Shown: positions 53,987 to 64,000 of the stretch, one piece after another
Layout: every line of letters begins with the position of its first letter
Numbering within the stretch: position 1 is the stretch's first letter
Assembly: GCA_002701395.1 (NCBI GenBank)
Contig: NZVC01000033.1
Location: 41,978 to 105,977, forward strand
Source of the DNA: Maritimibacter sp.
GTDB taxonomy: Bacteria; Pseudomonadota; Alphaproteobacteria; Rhodobacterales; Rhodobacteraceae
Length of the DNA: 64,000 nucleotides
Reading direction: 5' to 3'
The notes under the pieces: model-generated
The model's input: only the letters and a program-made list of their open reading frames with translations
Databases searched by the model: none
Told to the model about the DNA's origin: nothing
Made by a program: the position numbers and the translations under genes

Positions 53987-54841
53987 GTGAAGCGCGTGAC
54001 GAAAGCGGGATTGCTGGCCCTGTCGCTTCTGGCGGCGGTGCCGGCGGCGGCACAGGACAGCACACTGGCGGACATCCGGCAGGAACTGTCGGTGCTTTAT
54101 GTCGAGATCCAGCGTCTGAAGCGCGAACTGTCGACCACCGGGTCGCCCGGCGTCTCGCTGGGCGGCTCTACCGGCATCGAGCGGCTGAACCGGATCGAGT
54201 CCGAACTTCAGCGCCTGACCGCCGAGGCGGAGCAGATGGAATTGACGGTGAACCGCGTGGTCACCGACGGGACCAACCGCATCGGTGACCTCGAATTCCG
54301 TCTGTGCGAACTGGAAGCCGACTGCGACATCGGCTCGTTGGGCGAAACGCCGACGCTTGGCGGGGTGGATACTGGACCGGCAACGACGCCTGCAGTGGAC
54401 ACCACGCTGCCGTCGGTTGCCGCGGGCGATCCCGCCACGACGGGTGGCGGCGAACTCGCCATGAGCGAGCAGGCCGATTTCGACAACGCGCGCGCCGCGT
54501 TTGACGCGGGCGAATTCGCGCAGGCGGCGCAGCTGTTTCGGGGGTTCACCGACACCTATCCGGGCGGCCCGCTGAACGCCGAAGCCCATTATCTGCGGGG
54601 CGAGGCGCTGCGATCCTCGGGCGACACCGCCGGTGCGGCCCGCGCCTATCTCGACAGCTTCAAAAGCAGCCCGGACGGCAACCGCGCCCCCGATGCGCTG
54701 TTGAACCTTGGCGTGTCGCTGGGCGATCTGGGACAGGTCGAGGAAGCCTGCGTGATGCTGACCCAAGTCGGTCAACGCTTCCCCGGCTCGGCTCAGGCCG
54801 GAACCGCCGTCTCGCGCGCGCAATCGCTGGCCTGCCAGTGA
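53987..54841 (+). CDS. cpoB: CpoB (YbgF), Tol-Pal coordinator
   Basis: The 284-residue precursor has a signal peptide (KAGLLALSLLAAVPAAAQ). A coiled-coil segment of trimerisation type follows at about 25-95 (LADIRQELSVLYVEIQRLKREL), then an acidic linker, then TPR repeats at about 160-280 (YLRGEALRSSGDTAGAARAYLDSF and APDALLNLGVSLGDLG). It coordinates peptidoglycan synthesis and outer-membrane constriction with Tol-Pal. It overlaps tilS by four bases. Confidence 0.9.
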   Translation: MKRVTKAGLLALSLLAAVPAAAQDSTLADIRQELSVLYVEIQRLKRELSTTGSPGVSLGGSTGIERLNRIESELQRLTAEAEQMELTVNRVVTDGTNRIGDLEFRLCELEADCDIGSLGETPTLGGVDTGPATTPAVDTTLPSVAAGDPATTGGGELAMSEQADFDNARAAFDAGEFAQAAQLFRGFTDTYPGGPLNAEAHYLRGEALRSSGDTAGAARAYLDSFKSSPDGNRAPDALLNLGVSLGDLGQVEEACVMLTQVGQRFPGSAQAGTAVSRAQSLACQ

Positions 54842-56082
54842 GCCAGCCCGCCCGGGCAGCTCTTGAAGGGTACCTTTCGACCCTCGATCCTTCGGCACCA
54901 ATGGCCGTCGCCGTCTCGGGCGGCGGCGACTCTCTTGCCCTGCTTCACCTTCTGCACGACCACGGCCTTGCCGCCGCCGCGCTGACCGTCGATCACGGTC
55001 TGCGGCCCGAGGCGGCGGACGAGGCCCGCATGGTGGGCCGCATCTGCGGCGAGCTCGGCCTCCGGCACGCCGTCCTGCAATGGCGATGGGATGGCGAGGG
55101 CAACCTGTCCGAAGCCGCCCGCGAAGGGCGCTATTCCGCCTTGGCGCACTGGTGCCGGGACGAAGGCATCGGCGCCTGCGCCCTCGGCCACACCCGCGAC
55201 GACAACATCGAAAGCTTCTTCATGGGCCTGTCGCGCGGCGCCGGTCTGGACGGGCTATGCGGCATGAGACCCGCCTTCGATCGCGACGGCGTTCGGTTTC
55301 ATCGCCCGTTGCTGGACGCCTCGCGCGAAATCCTCCGAGACGTGCTGCGCGACCGCGGGGTCGGCTGGGCCGAGGATCCGACCAACGCAGACACCACCTA
55401 TGACCGGGCGCGAATCCGCGCCGCGCTTGCCGCGCTGGACCTGCCGGACGGCCAGATTGCCCAATCCATAGGCAACCTCGCCGCCACCCGGCGCGACATA
55501 GGCGAGGAATTGCTGCACATCCTTACCGGCCATTGGCGCACGGACGGTCCCGATATCGTGATCGACCTTGGCGCGTGGACCGCCCTGACCGCCGAGTTCC
55601 GCCGCCGCACGCTGGCCGCGGCGCTGCGGTTTCACACGGCGGCCCAGCACGCCCCACGGGCGGCGGCCCTGATGCGCATCGTCACCCGCGATTGGACCGG
55701 CGATCCGGGACCGGCCACGCTGGCGGGCTGCACCATCGGGGCGGACGGTGAAACGATCCGTATCGGACGCGAGGCCGCCGCGGTCCCGCCCGCCGTAAGC
55801 ACCCGCGAAACATGGGACAATCGCTGGACCGTCGAGGGCGCGCACAGCCCCGACACGGTCATCCGCGCGCTGGGAGAGGCCGGGGTGGCGCTGCTGGATC
55901 CGGGCTGGAAGTCAGGCACCCTGCCCCGCCGCGCAATGCTGGCCGCTCCGTCGGTCTGGCGCGGCGACGTTTTGGTGCACTGCCCGTTCGGAACGCTGGC
56001 CGATCCGCGCGCGCAAGAGGCATGGACCTGCACCTCTTCCGGTGACAGCCAGAGGTTCACCGCCGCCCTGCGATCCGCATAA
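54838..56082 (+). CDS. tilS: tRNA(Ile)-lysidine synthetase TilS
   Basis: The 414-residue PP-loop ATPase converts C34 of tRNA-Ile(CAU) to lysidine. The PP-loop AVAVSGGGDSLALLHLL lies at about residues 21-37. Family motifs include TVDHGLRPEAADEA and LGHTRDDNIESFFMGLSRGAGLDGL. The C-terminal half is the variable substrate-binding region. The GTG start overlaps the cpoB stop (GTGA). It is commonly located between cpoB and ftsH. Confidence 0.9.
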   Translation: MSQPARAALEGYLSTLDPSAPMAVAVSGGGDSLALLHLLHDHGLAAAALTVDHGLRPEAADEARMVGRICGELGLRHAVLQWRWDGEGNLSEAAREGRYSALAHWCRDEGIGACALGHTRDDNIESFFMGLSRGAGLDGLCGMRPAFDRDGVRFHRPLLDASREILRDVLRDRGVGWAEDPTNADTTYDRARIRAALAALDLPDGQIAQSIGNLAATRRDIGEELLHILTGHWRTDGPDIVIDLGAWTALTAEFRRRTLAAALRFHTAAQHAPRAAALMRIVTRDWTGDPGPATLAGCTIGADGETIRIGREAAAVPPAVSTRETWDNRWTVEGAHSPDTVIRALGEAGVALLDPGWKSGTLPRRAMLAAPSVWRGDVLVHCPFGTLADPRAQEAWTCTSSGDSQRFTAALRSA

Positions 56083-56138
56083 CGGCCGGGACGCACCGTG
56101 ACCCTTTCGCACACCGGTCGTGCGTGTGCCCTTTCTCG

Positions 56139-56166
56139 TTGAAGATCCCGCCCCGATGCCTATTTT
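56139..56166 (+). promoter_or_regulatory. candidate ftsH promoter
   Basis: TTGAAG (56139-56144) and TATTTT (56161-56166) are 16 bases apart, 54 bases upstream of the ftsH start. The boxes could suit sigma-70 or a heat-shock factor, but the match is not strong enough to decide. Confidence 0.4.
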
Positions 56167-56220
56167 AGTACAGCAGGTCCGCGCAGGCTCCGGCGTCGGG
56201 CAATTCTTGGAGGTCCACTT

Positions 56221-58143
<1,923 letters not shown>

Positions 58144-58165
58144 TCTCGGTCCCGACCTGAACATC

Positions 58166-58194
58166 AAACCCCGCGCCCCGGCGCGGGGTTTTTC
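58166..58194 (+). terminator. rho-independent terminator of ftsH
   Basis: AAACCCCGCGCC and GGCGCGGGGTTT form a 12-base inverted repeat around a 2-base centre, followed by TTTC. It lies 22 bases past the ftsH stop codon and probably ends the tol-pal/tilS/ftsH transcription unit. Confidence 0.85.
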
Positions 58195-58311
58195 TTTGGG
58201 CGCCGCGTCTGCGCAGGCAAGGCCCACCAGCCATAACCGCCACCGATTGCCGCCGCCCGCCCGGAGTGGCAGACTGGCGCCGTCTGCACAGCTAACCAAG
58301 GATCTTGCTCC

Positions 58312-58908
58312 ATGCCCGCGCTTGTCCGTTCCGACTACACCGCCCGGATCACATGGCTGGGCCGTGTGCCAGACCGCGACTCAGGCATGCGCGCCGAGCC
58401 GCTGGACCGCGTCCCGGCGCAGATGGAGGGGTTCGAGGGCGAGGCGCATGGCGGGCTGACACGGCCATCCTGCTCGCGCTTCACCATGCTTTACCCGCGC
58501 TATACCACCGTGCGGAACACCCGCCAGATCTCGATCGTATCGGCCGAGGAACTGGCAGAGATCGCAGGCAAGATCGGGCTCGATACGCTGAACCCTTCCC
58601 TGCTGGGGGCCTCGATGGTGGTCGAGGGCATCCCCGATTTCAGCCACGTGCCGCCCGCGTCGCGTCTGCGCATGCCGTCGGGCGCGGTGCTGACCATCGA
58701 CCTGGAGAACGGCCCCTGTGTGCAGCCCGGCCGCGAGATCGAGGCCGAGGCGCCGGGTCATGGCAAGGCATTCAAGCCCGCCGCCGAAGGCCTGCGCGGC
58801 GTTACCGCCTGGGTCGAGCGAGAAGGCGAGTTGGCCGTGAATGACGCGGTCGAGCTTTTCCTGCCCACCCAGCCTGCGTGGGCGCCGATGGCGGTCGCGG
58901 CGCAGTAG
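58312..58908 (+). CDS. MOSC-domain protein
   Basis: The 198-residue protein fits the MOSC (MOCO sulfurase C-terminal) fold. It has an N-terminal stretch with EGFEGEAHGGLTRPSCSRF, the central NTRQISIVSAEELAEIAGKIGL, and the conserved cysteine-containing LENGPCVQPGREIEAEAPG near 125-140. MOSC proteins are thought to handle sulfur or molybdenum-cofactor-linked reactions; the role here is unknown. It is not next to the molybdenum enzyme genes but may serve them. Confidence 0.78.
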   Translation: MPALVRSDYTARITWLGRVPDRDSGMRAEPLDRVPAQMEGFEGEAHGGLTRPSCSRFTMLYPRYTTVRNTRQISIVSAEELAEIAGKIGLDTLNPSLLGASMVVEGIPDFSHVPPASRLRMPSGAVLTIDLENGPCVQPGREIEAEAPGHGKAFKPAAEGLRGVTAWVEREGELAVNDAVELFLPTQPAWAPMAVAAQ

Positions 58909-58911
58909 CCC

Positions 58912-61110
58912 CTAGAAGAAGTTCTGCGGGTCGATGTCGATCGACAGTCTCAGGTTCGCCGGCAGGCGCACCTGCGCCACCCATCGCGCGAGCGCGGCTT
59001 GCAGGGGTGCGGTCTTCTCGGCCTTGACCAGCAACCGCACGCGGTGGCGTCCACGAATGCGGGCGATGGGCGCTGGCGCCGGGCCAAAGACCTGTGCCCC
59101 GATGCGCCGCAGCGGCCCATCCGCCCGCGCCAGCGCGCCGCCGATGTCGAAGGCTTGCTGCGCCTCGGGCGACGAGATCACGATCCCCGCCATGCGTCCA
59201 TAGGGCGGCACGCCCGCCGCCTTCCGCTCGGCCGCCTCGGCCCGCCAAAAGCCTTCCTCGTCGCCGGACAGGATTGCCCGGATCACCGGATGCTCTGGCT
59301 GGAAGGTCTGCAACAACGCCAGCCCCGCCCGCTCGGCCCGCCCGGCGCGGCCCGCGACCTGCCGCATCAGCTGGAACGTCCGTTCCGCCGCGCGCAGGTC
59401 CGATCCCTGCAGGCCAAGATCGGCGTCGATCACCCCCACCAGCGTCAGCAGCGGAAAGTTGTGCCCCTTGGCGACAAGCTGGGTGCCGATGACAATATCG
59501 GCCCCGCCGGATGCGATCTCTTCGACCTTCGCCTTCAGCGCCCGGGCAGAGCCGAACAGGTCCGACGACAGCACCGCGATCCGGGCGTCGGGGAACAGCG
59601 CGGCGGCCTCTTCGTGCAGGCGCTCGACGCCGGGGCCGACCGGGGCCAGCTTGCCCTCGACCTCGCAGGATGGGCAGACCTCGGGCATCGGTTTCGTCTC
59701 GCCGCACTGGTGGCATACAAGACGTTTGAGGAAGCGGTGCTCGACCATCCGCGCGTCGCAATGGTCGCAGGCGATCTGGTGGCCGCAGGCCCGGCAGATC
59801 GTCACCGGCGCATAGCCCCGCCGGTTCAGGAACAGCAGCGACTGCTCGCCCGCTTCCAGCCGTTCGCGCACCGCCGCCTGCAACGAGGGCGAGACCCAGC
59901 TGCTGGACGGCAGGTCCTCGTCGCGCATGTCGATGGCGGACATATCCGGCAATTCCGACGCCCCGAACCGGGATTTCAGCTCTAGCCTTGAATATTTTCC
60001 GCTTTCCGCGTTCACCCAACTTTCAAGGCTGGGCGTCGCCGAGGCCAGCACGACCTGCGCCGAAGCGATCGAGGCCCGCAGCACGGCCATGTCTCGCGCG
60101 TTGTAAAGAACGCCGTCTTCCTGCTTGTAGGACGTGTCGTGTTCCTCGTCGATGACGATCAGCCCAAGGTCGCGGAACGGCAGGAACAACGCGGACCGCG
60201 CGCCGACGACCAGTTGCGCGCCGCCCTCGCCCACCATCTTCCACGCGCGCCGACGCTCGGTCATGGTGACGCCGGAATGCCATTCCGTCGGCATCGCGCC
60301 GAACCGCGCCTCGACCCGTTTCAGGAACTCTGCCGTCAGCGCGATTTCAGGCAACAGCACCAGCGCCTGCCGGCCCTTGCGCAGACATTCCGCCACCGCT
60401 TCCAGATAGACCTCGGTCTTGCCCGATCCGGTGACGCCCTTCAGCAGCGTCGTGCCATAGGCCCCGGACCGGATCGCGGCGCCCAGCACCTCGGCCCCCG
60501 CCGCCTGATCGCCGGTCAATTCCTTGCCCGGCAGTTCCGGGTCCAGCCGCGGGTACGGCAGGTCGCGCGGGCTTTCCTCTTCGGACACGGCCCCTTGCTT
60601 CACCAGCCCCTTCACCACGGACGACGTCACCCCCGCCGTTTCCGCCAGTTCGCCCAGCGTGAACGACAGGCCGCCATACTCGGACAGGACCTCCAGCACC
60701 CGGCGACGGGCGTCTGTCATCCGGTCGGGTTCGGCATGGCCCAGCCGGTAGACCTTGCGCATAGACGGCGGATCGCCCAACCCGGGCGACCGCGTCGCCA
60801 GCCGCAGCATCGCCGGCATCGGGGTCAGGGTATAGTCCGCGACCCGCCCTAGGAATTGTCGCATTTCGTCAAGCATCGGGGCGGCGTCGAGCACACGGAT
60901 CACGCTGCGAATCTTCGATATGTCAAAGTCGCCGCGCCCCGGCCCCCAGACCACGCCCAGCACTTTGCGCGGGCCCAGCGGCACCTCGACGAAGGCGCCG
61001 ACGAAACAGCCGCCCTCGGGCGCCTTGTAATCCAACAGGCGATCAAGCGGCTGCGTGGTCAGCACGCCGACCAATGCGCCTTCCTCGAAATGCGACGGCA
61101 TCTCGCTCAC
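58912..61110 (-). CDS. priA: primosomal helicase PriA
   Basis: The 732-residue superfamily-2 helicase restarts stalled replication forks. It has an N-terminal DNA-binding region, Walker A LLKGVTGSGKTEVYLEAV near 220, and DEEH in LIVIDEEHD near 315. A zinc-binding block of eight cysteines, split into CRAC, CDHC, CHQC and CPSC pairs, lies at about 440-495. The GTG at 61110 overlaps the upstream stop (GTGA) and has GAGGA before it; an ATG at 61101 is an alternative. It lies on the minus strand, convergent with the MOSC gene. Confidence 0.92.
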   Translation of the reverse strand: MSEMPSHFEEGALVGVLTTQPLDRLLDYKAPEGGCFVGAFVEVPLGPRKVLGVVWGPGRGDFDISKIRSVIRVLDAAPMLDEMRQFLGRVADYTLTPMPAMLRLATRSPGLGDPPSMRKVYRLGHAEPDRMTDARRRVLEVLSEYGGLSFTLGELAETAGVTSSVVKGLVKQGAVSEEESPRDLPYPRLDPELPGKELTGDQAAGAEVLGAAIRSGAYGTTLLKGVTGSGKTEVYLEAVAECLRKGRQALVLLPEIALTAEFLKRVEARFGAMPTEWHSGVTMTERRRAWKMVGEGGAQLVVGARSALFLPFRDLGLIVIDEEHDTSYKQEDGVLYNARDMAVLRASIASAQVVLASATPSLESWVNAESGKYSRLELKSRFGASELPDMSAIDMRDEDLPSSSWVSPSLQAAVRERLEAGEQSLLFLNRRGYAPVTICRACGHQIACDHCDARMVEHRFLKRLVCHQCGETKPMPEVCPSCEVEGKLAPVGPGVERLHEEAAALFPDARIAVLSSDLFGSARALKAKVEEIASGGADIVIGTQLVAKGHNFPLLTLVGVIDADLGLQGSDLRAAERTFQLMRQVAGRAGRAERAGLALLQTFQPEHPVIRAILSGDEEGFWRAEAAERKAAGVPPYGRMAGIVISSPEAQQAFDIGGALARADGPLRRIGAQVFGPAPAPIARIRGRHRVRLLVKAEKTAPLQAALARWVAQVRLPANLRLSIDIDPQNFF

Positions 61111-61598
61111 GCGGTGTCCTCGCGCGTCATGTCTTCGTACAGCCAGACCATGCGGTCGACGAACCACGCCTTCCCGCCCATGGCAAGGGCCAGTCCGGCC
61201 AGAACCAGCCCCGCGTCCAGCCACCAAAGCCCGGCAAACAGCAGGACCATGCCAAAGGCAGAAACCGCGGTCAGCACGTGGCAAATGGCGACATGTTTCC
61301 CGGGCACCGGCCGGTTCTTGCGCGCCAGCCACAGGCGTTCGCCCGCCGTGCCCTTCCCGGCCCAGCCGACCGGAGGGCCAGAGACGGGCGCGAACAGGCG
61401 CGGGTTAAGCCATGTGAACAGCACGACGGCGACCACCGGCGCCAGCGCCCACCATCCCAGCCAGACCCTGCTCCAGATCGCGAGCGCCAGCAAAGGCAGC
61501 ACGGCGAACCGCGAGAACACGCTGCCGGGATGGGCGTGCCGGGCCCAAGCGTCGTCGTCCATCGCCATCGACCGTTCGGCCAGACGGTAAATGTCCAT
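61107..61598 (-). CDS. small membrane protein (DUF6653-like)
   Basis: The 163-residue protein begins with YRLAERSMAMDDDAWARHAHPGSVFSRF. It has four hydrophobic segments (about 31-48, 50-64, 105-122 and 124-140) and ends with WFVDRMVWLYEDM. The start pattern resembles what I recall as DUF6653, function unknown. It overlaps priA by four bases and is likely co-transcribed with it, without a clear functional link. Confidence 0.6.
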   Translation of the reverse strand: MDIYRLAERSMAMDDDAWARHAHPGSVFSRFAVLPLLALAIWSRVWLGWWALAPVVAVVLFTWLNPRLFAPVSGPPVGWAGKGTAGERLWLARKNRPVPGKHVAICHVLTAVSAFGMVLLFAGLWWLDAGLVLAGLALAMGGKAWFVDRMVWLYEDMTREDTA

Positions 61599-61699
61599 GA
61601 TGCGCCCCCTCGTCGGCAGACGGCCCGGTTCTACTTTAACACCACGTTGGCATGCGCTAACAGAGAGCCAACCGCAAGCGTCCCCCCTAGGAGGCCCAA

Positions 61700-62353
61700 A
61701 TGAAATTCTTCGTAGATACTGCCGAAATCGATGCGATCCGCGAGCTGCACGAGCTTGGCATGGTCGATGGCGTGACCACCAACCCCTCGCTGATCGCGAA
61801 ATCCGGGCGTGACATCAAGGAAGTCACCAAGGAAATCTGCGACCTCGTCGACGGCCCCGTGTCGGCCGAGACCGTGGCGCTGGACGCCGAGGGCATGATC
61901 GCCGAAGGCCGCGAACTGAAGAAGATCGCCGAGAACATCGCGATCAAGGTTCCGCTGACGTGGGATGGCCTGAAAGCGTGTAAAACGCTGTCGGAAGAAG
62001 GCAACATGGTCAACGTGACCCTGTGCTTCACCGCGAACCAGGCCCTGCTGGCCGCCAAGGCCGGCGCGACCTTCATCTCGCCCTTCATCGGCCGTCTCGA
62101 CGACCTGAACCTCGACGGGATGGAGCTGATCGCCGACATCCGCGAGATCTATGACAACTATGGGTTCGAGACGCAGATCCTTGCCGCCTCGATCCGGTCC
62201 GCGAACCACATGTCCGAGGCTGCCAAGATCGGCGCCGACGTCGCGACGGCCCCGCCCGCCGTGATCAAGGCGATGGCGAACCACGTCCTGACGGACAAGG
62301 GGCTCGACGCCTTCCTGAAGGATTGGGAAAAGACCGGCCAGACGATCCTCTGA
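61700..62353 (+). CDS. fsa: transaldolase-like fructose-6-phosphate aldolase (Fsa/TalC)
   Basis: The 217-residue TIM-barrel class I aldolase starts [20 protein letters not shown]. The Schiff-base lysine lies in IAIKVPLT near residue 86, and the later [16 protein letters not shown] and ILAASIRS motifs are typical. The short subfamily contains both fructose-6-phosphate aldolases and true transaldolases (TalC), which cannot be told apart here. It links fructose-6-phosphate with C3 and C4 sugars in the pentose phosphate pathway. A strong terminator follows. Confidence 0.85.
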   Translation: MKFFVDTAEIDAIRELHELGMVDGVTTNPSLIAKSGRDIKEVTKEICDLVDGPVSAETVALDAEGMIAEGRELKKIAENIAIKVPLTWDGLKACKTLSEEGNMVNVTLCFTANQALLAAKAGATFISPFIGRLDDLNLDGMELIADIREIYDNYGFETQILAASIRSANHMSEAAKIGADVATAPPAVIKAMANHVLTDKGLDAFLKDWEKTGQTIL

Positions 62354-62377
62354 TCGGTCTGCCCTGTTCAAGTTGCG

Positions 62378-62408
62378 AAAGGCCGCCGAACATCCCGGCG
62401 GCCTTTTT
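62378..62408 (+). terminator. rho-independent terminator after fsa
   Basis: AAAGGCCGCCG (62378-62388) and CGGCGGCCTTT (62396-62406) form an 11-bp stem with a 7-base loop and a run of five T bases (62404-62408). It also sits just past the convergent minus-strand gene. Confidence 0.85.
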
Positions 62409-62429
62409 CGTGCGGACGGGTCTGCCGGA

Positions 62430-63656
62430 TCAGAACTTTGGCCGGCCGTACTGCCAATCCGGCCAGTGCTTGCGCATCTCTGTCGCGTCGTCGCGGGTGC
62501 GGTATTCCAGCGCTTCGAAGTTGCCGTTCAGCCGCTTCAGCTCTGCCCGGTCCAGCGTCACCCCCAGCCCCGGCCCCTCGGGGACAGCCACCGCGCCGTC
62601 AACGATGGGCAGCTTGCCGCCCTCGATCACCTCGTCGGTCTGCCACGGCTGGTGCGTGTCGCAATCGTAGGTGAGGTTCGGCGTCGCCGCCGCCAGATGG
62701 GTCATCGCCGCCAGCGAGATCCCGAGGTGCGAGTTCGAGTGCATCGACAGCCCCAGCCCCCAGATCCGGCAGATCTCGGCCAGATCGCGGCTGGCCTTCA
62801 GCCCGCCCCAATAATGGTGGTCCGACAGGATGACTCGGAACGCGTCGTGTTTCATGTTGGGCGGCAGGTGCGATGGTTCCACCACGTACATGTTGGTCGC
62901 CAGCGGCACGTCGGTCGCCGCCTGGATCACCGCGTTGCCGTCGATGCCGCGCGTCGGATCTTCGAGGTATTCGACCAGCCCTTCCAGCCGGGGCAGCAGG
63001 TCCAGCACCGTGTGGACGTGCCAGCCGCCGTTCGGGTCGATCCGCAGCGGCGCGTCGGGGAAGGCGTCGCGCAGCGCCTCGAGCCCCGCGATCTCGGCCA
63101 GCGGTTCCAGCACACCGGCCTTCAGCTTGATCGCCTTGAAACCATAGGCGTCGACCATGCTGCGGGCTTCATCGACCAGTTGCTCGGGGCTCAGAACCTC
63201 GCCCCAGTCGTCGGGCCCCTCGTTCGCGTGGCCTGCGAACTTGTAGAACAGGTAGGCCGAGAACGGCACGCTTGCGCGCACCTGCCCGCCCAGCAGATCC
63301 ACCACGCGCTGCCCCGTCGCCTTGCCCAGCGCGTCCCACATCGCCACCTCGATGGCGCCGCCGACCCGCAGGCGCAACCGCGTCGGCGCCTCGGGCAGCG
63401 CAGCCGACGTACGCGCCCACAGACCGTTCAGGTCGGTGACCGCCAGCCCCCGGCACGCGGGCGCCAGCGCCGCCAGCCCCGCCAGCACGTCCTCGGTCCC
63501 ATAGCTTTCGCCCAGCCCGATCACGCCATCCTCGGTCTCGACCTCGATCACCGAGCGCAGGGCAAACGGTTGGTGACAGCCCGCGTTGTTCAGAAGCGGC
63601 GGGTCGTAGAAGGCGATCGGCGTGACGCGGATGTCGGCGATACGAAGGTCGGTCAT
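62430..63656 (-). CDS. glucarate dehydratase-like enolase-superfamily enzyme
   Basis: The 408-residue protein starts at 63656 behind AAGGGAACTG. It has an N-terminal capping domain and a TIM barrel with the catalytic KxK in AIKLKAG near 162, metal ligands around DPNGGWH and YLEDPTRG, and the general-base region HSNSHLGIS near 312. LSDHHYWGG near 287 may complete the active site. The pattern is that of the glucarate dehydratase group, which forms 5-keto-4-deoxyglucarate from D-glucarate. The exact substrate and stereochemistry need proof. It is downstream of a second dehydratase. Confidence 0.82.
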   Translation of the reverse strand: MTDLRIADIRVTPIAFYDPPLLNNAGCHQPFALRSVIEVETEDGVIGLGESYGTEDVLAGLAALAPACRGLAVTDLNGLWARTSAALPEAPTRLRLRVGGAIEVAMWDALGKATGQRVVDLLGGQVRASVPFSAYLFYKFAGHANEGPDDWGEVLSPEQLVDEARSMVDAYGFKAIKLKAGVLEPLAEIAGLEALRDAFPDAPLRIDPNGGWHVHTVLDLLPRLEGLVEYLEDPTRGIDGNAVIQAATDVPLATNMYVVEPSHLPPNMKHDAFRVILSDHHYWGGLKASRDLAEICRIWGLGLSMHSNSHLGISLAAMTHLAAATPNLTYDCDTHQPWQTDEVIEGGKLPIVDGAVAVPEGPGLGVTLDRAELKRLNGNFEALEYRTRDDATEMRKHWPDWQYGRPKF

Positions 63657-63783
63657 TTCAGTTCCCTTGTTCAAGCGCTGAGCCGCGACAGCGCCGACCC
63701 GCGGGGTGGCGCAGCAACGGTCATGCAGGACGCTTTATGGTTCAGCCAGATGCGACCCCGACGGCGGGCACAGGGGTCGACAA

Positions 63784-63812
63784 AGCGCCGCCCCGGGGGG
63801 CGGGTCGGCGCT
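63784..63812 (-). other. GC-rich hairpin between the two dehydratase genes
   Basis: AGCGCCG (63784-63790) and CGGCGCT (63806-63812) form a 7-bp stem, and the minus-strand read continues TTTGTCG. It might attenuate transcription between the two minus-strand genes, but the evidence is weak. Confidence 0.3.
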
Positions 63813-63856
63813 GGCGCGGCGGCCCTGCGGGCCTTGATTCCGCGCCAAGCCCGCAA

Positions 63857-64000
63857 TCACCCGTTCACCCGGTTCGCCTCGATGTAATCCATGTTCAGAT
63901 CCTGCCCGAGGCCCGGTTCCTCGCGCCCGTGGATATAGCCGTCGGCGTCCATCTCGTCGTCGATGCGGTTTTGGTACTCCTTCGGCTCATCGTAATCGAT
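63857..64000 (-). CDS. C-terminus of an enolase-superfamily sugar-acid dehydratase (partial)
   Basis: Only the last 47 residues are present; the gene enters from the right edge. The segment REEPGLGQDLNMDYIEANRV followed by the stop is typical of the mandelate racemase/galactarate dehydratase C-terminus, where a Gly-x-Gly loop precedes the final strand. It is 201 bases upstream of the glucarate dehydratase-like gene on the same strand and suggests a sugar-acid utilisation cluster beyond the window. Confidence 0.65.
   Translation of the reverse strand: MDYDEPKEYQNRIDDEMDADGYIHGREEPGLGQDLNMDYIEANRVNG

Overview
The window looks like a chromosomal segment of a marine-type alphaproteobacterium of the Rhodobacteraceae (Roseobacter group). 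The reasons are uniformly high G+C, a Rhodobacter-type polyol (smo/mtl) operon, a GapR/DUF2312 gene, a DUF1127 gene, an FnrL-type TTGAT-N4-GTCAA box, and the alphaproteobacterial orders ruvCAB-(hypothetical)-ybgC-tolQRAB-pal-cpoB-tilS-ftsH. No species can be named from sequence alone. There are about 70 protein genes and one tRNA, with no rRNA, CRISPR array, integrase or intact insertion sequence.

Layout. 1-2.4 kb (minus): the first codons of an Alg8-like glycosyltransferase, algD, and a LuxR-type response regulator. 2.8-4.8 kb (plus): a large parallel beta-helix protein with RTX repeats, probably secreted by a type I system. 4.9-5.5 kb: a small alpha/beta hydrolase. 5.7-15.5 kb (plus): a SorC-type regulator followed by a polyol uptake and oxidation operon (smoEFGK, smoS, mtlK, a HAD phosphatase and a pentulose kinase). 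15.6-20.1 kb: a three-subunit molybdenum hydroxylase (2Fe-2S, FAD and Mo subunits) with a divergent TetR regulator; an operator-like dyad sits exactly between the -35 and -10 boxes. 20.1-24.3 kb: a membrane-anchored NYN ribonuclease-like protein, cobF, tRNA-Thr, an orphan two-domain iron-type ABC permease, gapR and a small membrane protein.

24.4-26.0 kb is visibly less G+C-rich and holds a compact mercury-uptake operon (merR divergent from merT-merP-merF and a GDCCVxC protein) with no mercuric reductase gene. It is followed by a short imperfect tandem repeat. 26.2-28.3 kb holds a DksA-like zinc-finger protein with an FNR-type box, then two YeeE/YedE half-transporters and a stand-alone DUF442 sulfurtransferase. 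28.4-34.4 kb: a multi-pass GT-C-like protein, a AAA ATPase, a RidA-like protein and a divergent MFS pump/MarR pair. 34.4-43.0 kb (plus): Nudix, DEXH helicase, PdeM, thioesterase, flavin monooxygenase, MFS, msrA, an acetyltransferase and prmA.

43.0-44.5 kb is a gene-sparse stretch with strong terminators, a small membrane protein and a DUF1127 protein. 44.5-46.7 kb is ruvCAB. A phospholipase-D-like gene (minus) follows, then the Tol-Pal operon running into tilS and ftsH (49.0-58.1 kb). The last part has a MOSC protein, priA (minus) with a small membrane gene, a transaldolase-like fsa gene, and two minus-strand enolase-superfamily sugar-acid dehydratase genes, the second cut by the window end.

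Most of the window is ordinary core or near-core metabolism. The points most worth a second look are the merA-less mer operon with a start codon at the predicted transcription start, the alginate-type genes beside an RTX beta-helix protein, the hairpin-filled smoE-smoF gap, the TetR operator/promoter, the possible small RNA near 43.1-43.3 kb, and the acidic, proline-rich TolA.
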